Assembly: GCF_019649055.1 (NCBI RefSeq)
Contig: NW_026570265.1
Span: 620,001 to 684,000, forward strand
Source of the DNA: Paramacrobiotus metropolitanus
Taxonomy: Eukaryota; Tardigrada; Eutardigrada; Parachela; Macrobiotidae
Direction of reading: 5' to 3'
Length of the DNA stretch: 64,000 nucleotides
Under the pieces are notes generated by a model. The model did no database searches and was not told the DNA's origin. It saw nothing but the letters and a program-made list of their open reading frames with translations. The position numbers were made by a program, and so were the translations under genes. Numbering within the stretch: position 1 is the first letter of the stretch; each line of letters starts with the position of its first letter. Of the stretch, positions 54,957-64,000 are shown one piece after another.

Positions 54957-56611
54957 TTAATTGCGCCGTACCCCTCTTCTTACTCCTCGCCGGAAGTACA
55001 CGACACTAATATACATAACTGCAGTCAAAATTAAAAAAGTCAAAAATATGCAAACGGCGCTGGATACAAACAGGACAGGATGGCAGAATTCGGCGCTTTC
55101 TGGCCTGACTAGATCAACATAAGGAATGCTCCCGTAAACCCACACCAACCCTAAAAAACCAATTTGCATAATTATAATGCGTCACAAGTACAAAACAGCC
55201 GCACGATGACACATGCGATTTCAGTGCTAGATGCAATCCAGTCTCAAAGATAGCAAATTTCTTAGAACGTCGTAAAAACAGAAGGATAATTTCGCTGCTC
55301 TAAAGGAACCCATTAAGACAGCCGTTGTTTTATTCAGTGTTAGTAATACATTTCCCTTAATTCGTAAGCGTGCTATCAAGCTATAGCAAAATTCTTCGGC
55401 ATGCGCATCAATTAAAAGCAAATTACCAGTCGGATGCTCTATACACAATTCCAAGCAGGAAAGCACGCAGTGGAGCAACGAGTCTGTGTTTTTTTCGTCA
55501 TAATATTCTCGAGGGTGCAACACAGAATTTAAGGATCGTTTTGCGGATCAAAAAATTGTCTATGTTCCTCTTCCACTTTTAAATTCTACTGATCACTTCC
55601 TCAACTACTTACCAGCGATACTCCACGCAAAAAGAAACAGTGCTATGGGCAAGCAAATGAGGAAGCCTAATATTTTCCACAATCCTTCCAAGGCTTTATC
55701 CGGTCGATTGTTTCTCATATAAAGTGCAAACAAAACGAGTGGCATCAAAAACACTCCTCCAACGATCATGTATACTGGAATTTTTGCGTCAGCCAGTGGA
55801 CAGCTGTGGAAAAACACTCCTCCAACAACAATCTGCAATATCAATCAGAGGCATTCAACGAAATGTTAGTTAATGACCGGAAGACACTCCTCACCATGTA
55901 AATACCTATGGCGAACAAAGCCAACCTCCATAGTAGCGCGTAAGCTGCAAGAACAATTAAATGGCAATAAAACAACTAGAAAAGCACTTTTCACAAAAGT
56001 CTACAAAAAATTTTTTAACAACAACAGTGTATTCAATAAATCGAGTGCATTGAGTACAGATGTTTCGCAGTACAGCAACCGTAGTCGTACCCTTGCAAAT
56101 GTAATATGTCGGGTTTTTATGCGTCAGTCGGCCATCTTCGGTCAGGTCCCAACTTGTATGTCGCTCCGGAGAATCCGCAACTACAAAACATGCAACCTTA
56201 AAAAAATCACAAGCTTAAAAATCACAAGCTTTTTATATCGTATATCTTCGAAGTTAATTTATCTTTTACTTCTTCATTTCCACTTCTGAGTTCCCATAAA
56301 AAAAACACTCGCAGTGAATGAACGCAGTAACAAAAGCGCGTACCAAGAACAATTTTGAACACACATTTGCAGTGCAATCGCGACCTACGTAAAGTAATCC
56401 TAAAATATTTCGTCTGCCATAAAAGCTGCCCCACAGCAGCCGGGTACTGATCAACAATTTATATCTCTATCAACGACAGATTTCCATACTTGTGCAATTA
56501 AAATTATTAACAGTTTTCACACATACCTCGTGTTCTGTCGTCGCGCACTGTGGTCAGGAGCACTTGAGGATCTCGGGTGTCTTTCCCGATGACGATCTGA
56601 GTTTCGGGCAT
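54957..56611 (-). CDS. TMEM272-like four-transmembrane protein
   Basis: Five phase-consistent exons, 56611-56527, 56180-56091, 55944-55895, 55832-55613 and 55150-54957, give 212 residues. A hydrophilic N-terminus (MPETQIVIGKDTRDPQ) precedes four membrane segments: WRLALFAIGIYMIVVGGVFF; VYMIVGGVFLMPLVLFALY; ILGFLICLPIALFLFAW; SSAVCIFLTFLILTAVMYI. The sequences GGVFFHSCPLADAKIPVYMI and LVWVYGSIPYVDL match the family pattern of Cys-Pro between TM1 and TM2 and WVY after TM3. The tail is Arg-rich. Function of the family is unknown. The start is the only suitable ATG in exon 1. It is tandem with the upstream minus-strand genes but has its own 1 kb spacer. Confidence 0.85.
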
Positions 56612-57439
56612 GTTTCGGCTCTGCGGTCCAATAGAAATAACATTCAACGGTACTCATTCGCATGACACTAACAGGACATCCTTTGTGTATGGAAACTCTC
56701 TGCAACGGAGAACCCGCAGAGCTTGCACAAGTAATGCAAACGTTTTCAAAGCATAATGGGAAAACTGGTTTGCATTCTGAAAGCAGTACGCGCAAGAAAA
56801 ATTTCAAATTTTAATACGCCGTGTTCAGGGGAATGCGAACACAGCTACTGCAGCTCTTCTGCTCGCATCGAATTACAATATAATATGGTTTGTTTACCTT
56901 TCAGTTTATGACTTAACGGCTATCGCTACCAAATTGCGTCAACAAGTAACACAACATTCGCAATACGGCAGTACGTTAGACACGGTGTCACTCACCGGAT
57001 TTCACTGGCAGAAAGAAATATCAAATTTCAAAACATCTCCGCTAGTAGACTTCCTACTTATGGAGTTATGGTTAGGTACTAAAAAGATATATTTGCGAGT
57101 TTCGTATACTATCTCAACGTTCCAAAAAGAAGAATCCAACAGGGAACTGTCAGAAAGGAAAAATTATAACCAAAAACTAAAAAGCGAAAAAAGTGGGATA
57201 ATGCTAATGGAATGATTACCATTTACAACATTAGCCATTGTATTTATTAGTCTATTTCCTTTCTCACTACTTTCGAGTGAGTTTACGACTCTAGACTGAC
57301 AATAATATAAAATTATTTTGTATTATTATGCAAAAGGTACCGTACAGGTAGATTTTCAAATGCTTAATTTTTAGCTTAACTTATGAGCATAAAAACTTAT
57401 GAATTAATTATGACTTAATTATGAGCATATAAATCCTAA
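56612..57439. other. Intergenic, 5' flank of the TMEM272-like gene
   Basis: It includes the likely promoter and 5'UTR just above 56611, then AT-rich sequence up to the transposon. No supported gene. Confidence 0.45.
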
Positions 57440-57704
57440 TACAGCCCTGCTCAGCCAAGTTGGGGCAGTTTTCTCAAAAAATTACCACAAGCCAGCCGTC
57501 AACAAATAAATAATTATTTATTTTTTACATAGTTGCCCGATGTCTTCAGCATCTTTTACACTAAAATTTTCTATAATGAGGGCGTGTTTCGAATTCCAAT
57601 GAGGTCAAAACTAGAGCTGGCATGCATAAAAATACTGCTCAACCCGGGGACAGTGCTAGCCTTCCTCCCATGCGAAATTTTTTCAACCTTTTATTTGAGG
57701 CTGT

Positions 57705-57920
57705 AGTCTACTGGTGATAAGTCTGGATTGTTTGTCATCATAACCTCTTGTGAATCATGCCTAACATGCATGACTTTCAATCAAGCCCGCGTGACCTTTT
57801 CTGTTAGACTGCGAGCGCTGTCAAAGTGGAGGGTGACCTTCTCTTCGAGCTCACTGTACAGTCGCGGAATGCCGCAAGCAACCGTTCTTGATAAGATCTT
57901 TTTTACAACGTACTGATCGT
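57705..57920 (-). pseudogene. Transposon reading frame remnant in copy 2
   Basis: Homologous to the frame at 49537-49755: CGIPRL, LHFDSARSLTEKVT and HVRHDS are conserved, ending at the same TAA position. One in-frame stop interrupts it after KVTRA. Protein family not recognised. Confidence 0.4.
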
Positions 57921-58096
57921 TAATTTTAAATGTTTCGTGCATAAAAAAACCTTAAACTGTTCAATGCAACGAAATAAAACGGCACGCGTAGTCTTTTTTT
58001 GCGATCTGCTTTGGCGGAGTTATTTGCAATCGTCCCGGCCCTTCCGTTTCCCCACCGGTGCGCTGGATATTTGTCGGTACATCAAAACTGACTAAC

Positions 58097-58557
58097 AGTA
58101 CTTCGCTTACTGCCTTATATGGGCTCCCCTTACCTTACTCTCCCTTATCTGGGCTCCCGGCTAGTGAGCAATACCCGTCAAATTATTTATCGGATTTATA
58201 GCAGAACCCTTTTCTACTTCTTTCAACCGGATTTACAAGTGAGCACACCAAAGAATTCCGAAATATCACATCCGAATTATATTTATATAATTATATTATC
58301 TATATATATTTTTCATTAATTTCAACCGGATTCGCCAATGAACAAACTAAAAGATGCCGAAATTTCATATCACATTATTTTTTTTCACAGTATTTTAAAT
58401 AAATCTAAATTTTCATTCAGTCATAACACTGATAACAGCTGCAAAACTGTGAGTAATAACGTAACCGCCGATGTAGAGGGTTGCTCATATTGCTCGGGAG
58501 CCCAGATAAGGGAGAGTAATACATGGGGAGCCCATATAAGGCAGTAAGCGAAGTACT
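58097..58557. mobile_element. Nested MITE with ~70-bp inverted repeats
   Basis: The left arm 58097-58167 and right arm 58487-58557 are near-perfect reverse complements, starting AGTACTTCGCTTACTGCC and including TATGGGCTCCCC and CTCCCTTATCTGGGCTCCC. It is 461 bp with no coding capacity and sits inside transposon copy 2. The target duplication is unclear because the ends are themselves palindromic. Confidence 0.85.
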
Positions 58558-59007
58558 CATGTCTTGTCTGTAAAAAATATCAGTCCAAGGGCACCTACAT
58601 CCGTCAGCTAGGCAACCATATTCTACGACGGGTCATTTTTAACATACAAGTCTATGGGAGAGGCAACTTCTTTGAGCGTTAGCTCAAACCCGGATCGCTC
58701 AAAATTTTTTTGGTAACCGACAGCGAACACCTTTTCTGGCCCTCAACGGTTCCCAGAAAAGTTCACGAAAAAATATCGGTTAGGGAATATTTTATAGAGT
58801 CAATTATAACCATACAAAAAATAACCACTACCTCAGATCCCTGAACCAGTGCTCGGCTCGCTGCTGGTGCTTCAGAAAATTGCGGTTTTGTTATTTCTAA
58901 ATTCGCAATAAAAAGTTACGCTAGAAAAGTAAAAAAACAAAAGCAATGCTAAATTATTTTATAATTTATTTAACATAACTGCCCCAACTTGGCTGAGCAG
59001 GGCTGTA

Positions 59008-60495
59008 AATAAACAACGATTATAAGTTTTTACTTATATATTATTATAGCAAGTACCGTAATGATGTTTTGACTGGAGAGTGGAGATTGCAGGACCCACC
59101 GACCAGCAAGGTGTATACCAGCATAGCCTTATCGTTAATTTGCGCTAAATAAGTGCTATTAACGCGTATAGCACAAAAGTATTGAACTTTAAATTAATAT
59201 TGATAAGTTGAACCCCAGAACAGCTTTTAACAAAAAAACTTGCTTCAATAAATACGATTTTGAAGAGTATGAATCTGAATTATATTGGCAGTATGAATGG
59301 TTATATACGACTAATACGAGCATACAACACAAGTATGCGTATATACCCGAAATTTCGTACATATAATAACCTTTTATATTGCCAATATTATTTACGCCTG
59401 ACACAGAAATAGGGGCATTTAAATGCACATCGCAAGCATTCCTAATAATTTTATATGATTTTTTAAGCTGTGCAACATCCAAATTATAGAGTAGTAATGT
59501 CAGCTGATCCATCAGATATCAGCAAGAAAGACTTAATTATCAGTGATGGTTACAGTCTGTACAGTAGTTATTCTACAGACTCAGACAGAGTACAGAAAAT
59601 CAACTGTGGTTTCCCACCAGCCGGACATTAAACATCAATAACGCTAATTATTTCTGTGGCTGTATTTACCTCAATATATCACAGCGGATAATTAAAACAG
59701 TAACCACTACATCCTATTCACAAGCTCACACGCTGTCAAGCTATAGAAGTACTACTGTACAGATAGTGTACCAGTATTTCCTGGGTTCCGCACGGAAATG
59801 ATCGATCTGTTTACAACTGCGGTTCTGTCACAAGAGACGAACCGGAAATCGGCAATTGTTTCCTTCCCGTTTGTAAAATCACTTGTAAGTACTACTTAGC
59901 AATTCCAATCCGCACTTGTATCCAGACAATGAAGCCAGCTGATTCTCAGAATTTGGCGGACGTGCATTTATCAATAATTAGATGAACATCTCTAAACTAA
60001 ATTAAATTTTGAATTTCCTGCGGCTCTTAATTTCCTTAAAGGTCATCAGCTCTTCTGGTAAGCAAATGATCATTAGGATGGTAGTACAAACTTACGAATG
60101 TTTTGTACTCGTATACATTTTCTACTGGACTTAATGAGGCGCTTCCCGAAAACAGCTTGGTGTGCGTACGGTAGCGAATTTCAATTGCAAACGATGTATT
60201 GATTGTGAGCTTGCAACCACAGGAAGTTGTAGGTTATATGTGAACGCTGCTGGAGACAGTCAGACAGTTGCACTTATAAATCAGGACGACCGATGTAAAA
60301 GAAATAAATAAACTTTTAAAGAAGCGCGGAAAAGCTCAGATGAAAGCTAAGTTAATCATCAAGATATAAAGAACAATTTCAGCATGACCGAGTGACGTTG
60401 TTCATCCTTCCTTGATCCCTTGTAGATCGAGCATTTAAAGAGGAACGGCTTCGAATCGAATCCGCTGCACTAATCGGCGTGCAGTGCCGGTGACC
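59008..60495. other. Intergenic, 3' flank of the DH31 gene
   Basis: AT-rich; short open frames without recognisable domains. It probably contains the DH31 3'UTR at its high-coordinate end. Confidence 0.45.
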
Positions 60496-61063
60496 TTATT
60501 TCCGACCGGGGCCTACAGACAAACGTCACACATTCAAATATCACGTCGTAATCGTATACATACAAAGTACGCGTATGTTGCCAAACAAACAGAAAATTAA
60601 TGGTATACGATGCATTGATTGATTACCTCCTGCGAAGTTAGCCGAATCCAACGCCAGCAGACCATTAGCTGTTCGGGATCCGGAGCTAAAGCGGCCCAAT
60701 CCCAGATCGATCGCCTTCTTGGCCGGACTAGGATATCTGATGTTGATAAAGGAATGTCAGCTGTCGCAATTAATTCATAAAATTCAGATGTGTCAATTTG
60801 ACTTACATATGGTCGGTATTGACTAGATCGTGGACGCGTCCATAATACAGATCGTAAACCGCTCGTTCGTATCCGGCACGGTACGAAGGGTCATTGACGA
60901 AGCGGTTCAAGGACTCTTCGTTGGCGTCATACAGCGTTCGCATCGCGGAATCTTCCACTGCGCCATTTCCCTGTTTGACCGGGTTAGCCAGGACAATTGC
61001 GGTCAGGTTTACCAACAAAGTGACCAACAACAACATGCTCGTGGATTCTTGCACCTTCACCAT
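60496..61063 (-). CDS. DH31: Diuretic hormone 31 (DH31, calcitonin-like) neuropeptide precursor
   Basis: A secreted neuropeptide precursor; DH31 acts through a calcitonin-type GPCR on fluid secretion and muscle in arthropods (family knowledge). Three exons, 61063-60807, 60736-60627 and 60512-60496, join in phase and give 127 residues. The signal peptide MVKVQESTSMLLLVTLLV...VLA is followed by a spacer and a KK cleavage site. The mature peptide is 31 residues, starting AIDLGLGRFSSG and ending DSANFAGGP, then GRK and stop, so the terminal Pro is predicted to be amidated. The last coding exon is only 17 bases and supplies the Pro-Gly-Arg-Lys end. The usual arthropod GRGFSGS reads GRFSSGS here. 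A 5'UTR intron is supported by an acceptor four bases upstream of the ATG. Confidence 0.93.
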
Positions 61064-61067
61064 TTCT

Positions 61068-61991
61068 CTACAAGATTAGAATACCATATATTATTTGAGA
61101 AAAAATACCATCCAATATTGGAAGAACCACAAAGACCCATACAGTGCAAATGTGTAAGTAATGTACTTTTCAATATGCCAGTATACAGAAGTATGCACCG
61201 CCCAGGTTCATGGACTAGCTAGAACTTTCTTTCGGGTAAGAGTTCGTATTAGTTACGTGGTGATTTCTGGTCACCTCCTGGTCATAACCGGCCCCTGCCT
61301 TATGAACGGGTTTTCGTAAAAGAAACTCATGCATATTGATTGCTAAAATGCATTGTACATTGTAGTTAAATATTACTCCTGATATTACCTAATAACCATT
61401 ATAGTTTCGGAATTTAATTTTCTCCATGTTATCGCTACTTGTGCATTCAAATGTTATAACCAAAACGGAGGAAAATCTTTTTCTGATTTCACGAAACACG
61501 CTAATGAACATTGTTACAGACTTGATCGTTAAGCAAATAGCAAGCTCTTGGAGTACCATTCAAAGGCAATGAAGTTTCTAAATTTTTCGAAGTCTCACAT
61601 GTTTAGACTCAAAATGACATAATGGAAAGTTTCGAAATGTTAAAAATTTAAAATCGAAACAAAAAGACACGACTTTGTAATCAGAAGTAACATAATCGTG
61701 TAGGGAAATTTATTTTCAGATCTTCTTGGCTCACCTTGATTATTACGAAAATTTAATTAACATGAAACTAAATTACAGTGGAAAAAAGAAAGGACAAATT
61801 TTAGTCCTTTTGACACGTTTTAGAAAGTAATCGCAGCACTTAAAACGTTTCGGTGCAAACAACGTGCCTCAAATTTCTTTATAGGGTATACAGATACCAG
61901 CATACAATTTATAGTATATGGTGTAGTATTTATAGTATTATTGTATCAATCAAAGCAAATTACTAAATGAGTTATGTCAAAGGTCACTTAC
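61068..61991. other. Inferred DH31 5'UTR intron
   Basis: Bounded by GTAAGT at the donor and TTGTAG at the acceptor on the minus strand. AT-rich and without coding exons. Confidence 0.5.
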
Positions 61992-62149
61992 ATGATCAAC
62001 AGGAAGCTAGCTAAAGGAGTACGTAAATCAGCAACACAGATTTGCGAGCGGCTTATCACTAAATGCGATACGAAGGTATGGAAACGATCCACGAGCGAAG
62101 TCAAAGTATGAATGAACTGTGGAAGAGTGCCCTAGTATCCTTTTTTATA
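61992..62149 (-). promoter_or_regulatory. DH31 TATA-box promoter and 5'UTR exon
   Basis: On the minus strand GCTATAAAAAAGG lies at 62151-62139. About 30 bases on begins a GC-richer stretch that ends in a consensus donor, GATCAT|GTAAGTGACC, at 61992/61991. The matching acceptor (TTGTAG) lies at 61068, just before the DH31 start codon. Spacing of TATA, exon and donor supports one transcription unit with a 924-bp 5'UTR intron. Confidence 0.6.
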
Positions 62150-62151
62150 GC

Positions 62152-64000
62152 ATACATGCACACTTGGAGAAACCACTGCAAGAGCTGAAAGGGTTCAACA
62201 CAGGAAACAATAAGAAATCCAACCTCCAAAATTCCAGCAAATTACCAATTGTGGAGCCGCAGAGCCATAACCGTTAACACAGCGAGCGCTTACCAGGAAT
62301 GAGCTGGGTGGGACGTCCTTATCGGTGCAGGGAATATGGCTCTATATTGCTTGCTGCGTACGAGGCAGCCAAAGAAGCGGATCCCGTGCGCCGGACTTAC
62401 ATTGTAAGTTGTACAGCGTGTTTCCATGTCGCTTATCAATTTATCCCAGCCGTAAATTAAACCCCACATGACTAGCTAGGAACAGATGGACCACCGCTAT
62501 TCAATGCCACCATTGCCCTTGCTGACGTAATACTGTGCACGTTTTAGCGTTAGGGCATTCTTTCTGTGCAACGGATAGTTAAATCCTTTTCCGAATGTAT
62601 TTGAATTGCATGAATTAAATGAGCCCCCGGTTTGATAAAGTGTATCAATTTTCACAATTACAGCGATGCATCCGCCGGCTCGGCAGCAGGGATCAACTAA
62701 TCAAAGCTGATAAGTTGTTAGCGACGTTGGGGTTTTCCGTATTATCAAATTCTGATTCAGTGCGCTTTTAATTCAGTGCTTTTACAAGTGTTTCCCGCTC
62801 GTTGTTGTGTTTTTGTTATATACAGTAATACAATTTTATTTAGAACATATTTACTGAACACAAAAAATCGAAAACGCGACAATGTTTATCGCAATCGTGA
62901 TATATGGATAACGATATCAAAGTTAACTGCAAAAAGTATGAACAACTGCATTAAACGCTTAATTAAGTGTGCCGGCCTCCGTATGGAAGTGTAGTCTTAC
63001 TCACATACTGTATAGAAGTATGCGTTTTATCTGAACGTTGGAATAAAACTACAATGCGATCTTTTGCAAATTTTGTTTTTGAATTAATCTTTTGCATTGA
63101 TAGTTTACTAATGGCACTTAGTGCAGCACTAACGTAGTGTTTCCGTGCCAATAATGAACTACACCAAATCTTCGAAAGTTTACAGTGGAAGCAAGTTTTC
63201 TCCTGAACAAAATTCTACTTGATTCTGAGAAATGGTCTCTAGCTTAAAAACTTTATTTTGCTGCTTGTGATATGGGCCAGTGGTCAGATCATAGCAGCTG
63301 TCATAATAATTAAAATTGTGTAAAGAGAAAACCGTAAAAAAATAGGACATGCCGTAACTGACGGTAAAAAAATATCTTAGCTGTATGAGTATCGTTTTGG
63401 TAAAAAACCTGCAGCTTTGCTTATAGTGATGATTTAAAAGAGTTTTTCCGTGGTAATATAACGTGCAAGTGTACAACCACCCTTACAAGACAAGACTAAT
63501 TAAAAACTTTCATCTTCAATCTAAACCTCATTGTTACTGTAAAAGAGCTAATTTAAAAAGTTACCGTGGTAATTATTTTAAAGCTACAGCGTCTTTTTGT
63601 GAATAACTTCACTCCAGGAAATGCAAACAAATGAATTAAAATTGATTAAATATAGCCTAGTTATAGTAAAAGCTTCGGAGTTTCTTACGAAGATTGCTTT
63701 TGAAATGCAACTGTACATCTATAACGATAGGACCGATATAGTGACAACATTACTTTAAGTATTTTATGCCGTGGATATGAGAGCGCCATACAATGTCTTC
63801 TTTCTGATTCAAGTACAATATGATGTACTAGTGTTCGTATATAATATTATTAATTTCTCCATTAACAATAGTACAAGAACTTATCGGCTTGTCGCACAAA
63901 ATTCTAGTTAAATAGGCTACGTTGTCGTCATCGTTCATGATCAGTATGCGGCCAAATGCAATACATTTTTCCTCCGTTAGAGCTTTCAACTAAAAACGAA
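62152..64000. other. No supported gene
   Basis: AT-rich with a GC-richer patch at about 62280-62420. That patch is presumably DH31 upstream regulatory sequence. Open frames near 62776 and 63180-63476 have no recognisable features. Confidence 0.45.

Larger units (their letters stand above)
57442..59005. mobile_element. DNA transposon copy 2 with 29-bp perfect terminal repeats and a nested insertion
   Basis: Ends start CAGCCCTGCTCAGCCAAGTT and are perfectly inverted over 29 bases; TA lies on both sides (57440-57441, 59006-59007), the signature of Tc1/mariner-like elements. It is homologous to copy 1 in reverse orientation over both flanks. About 740 extra bases in the middle (roughly 57950-58680) include a palindromic element. 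The conserved coding scrap lies at about 57705-57920 on the minus strand. The perfect ends suggest this copy moved more recently than copy 1. Confidence 0.9.

Overview
This is an AT-rich animal nuclear window with spliced genes. Most introns are about 50-250 bp and use GT...AG with GTAAGT-like donors. Gene content points to a protostome, probably a panarthropod: a 31-residue DH31 neuropeptide precursor, a gustatory-receptor-like 7TM protein, a receptor guanylyl cyclase and a TMEM272-like protein. My best guess is a tardigrade or another small-genome ecdysozoan; that is inference. There are no prokaryotic operons, rRNA genes or CRISPR arrays. I rebuilt exon chains by reading splice sites and checking that phases agree at every junction. 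Gene coordinates below run from first to last coding base, introns included.

Layout. At 0-9 kb, two chromatin enzymes converge: the 3' part of a Tip60/KAT5 acetyltransferase (+), with an apparent one-base deletion, and a 19-exon KDM5 H3K4 demethylase (-). At 9-13.7 kb is gene-poor sequence with one MITE. From 13.7 to 26 kb lies an IQSEC/BRAG/Schizo-type Arf GEF (-) whose 5.8 kb first intron may hold a small gene. At 26-30.5 kb I see nothing convincing. At 30.5-36.1 kb is a cluster with mitochondrial links: two PTPMT1 paralogues in opposite orientation, a PTRH2 gene between them, and a possible small two-exon gene. The Gr-like receptor is at 37-38.9 kb (-) and a kelch-repeat protein at 41-43.9 kb (+).

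A 19-exon, 1057-residue receptor guanylyl cyclase occupies 44.3-53.9 kb (-). Its cyclase domain has lost the first metal-binding aspartate, so it is probably a pseudo-cyclase. Its sixth intron (4.6 kb) carries a transposon, a MITE, a large TTATTTAGAA minisatellite and an 89-bp tandem repeat, and it is bracketed by inverted repeats next to the two splice sites. A TMEM272-like four-TM protein follows (55.0-56.6 kb, -), then a second copy of the transposon family with a nested palindromic element (57.4-59.0 kb). The DH31 precursor (60.5-61.1 kb, -) has a TATA-box promoter near 62.1 kb.

The least expected items are the catalytically altered cyclase, the splice-site-flanking inverted repeats, and a TA-flanked transposon family whose two copies share a short conserved reading frame of unknown identity.
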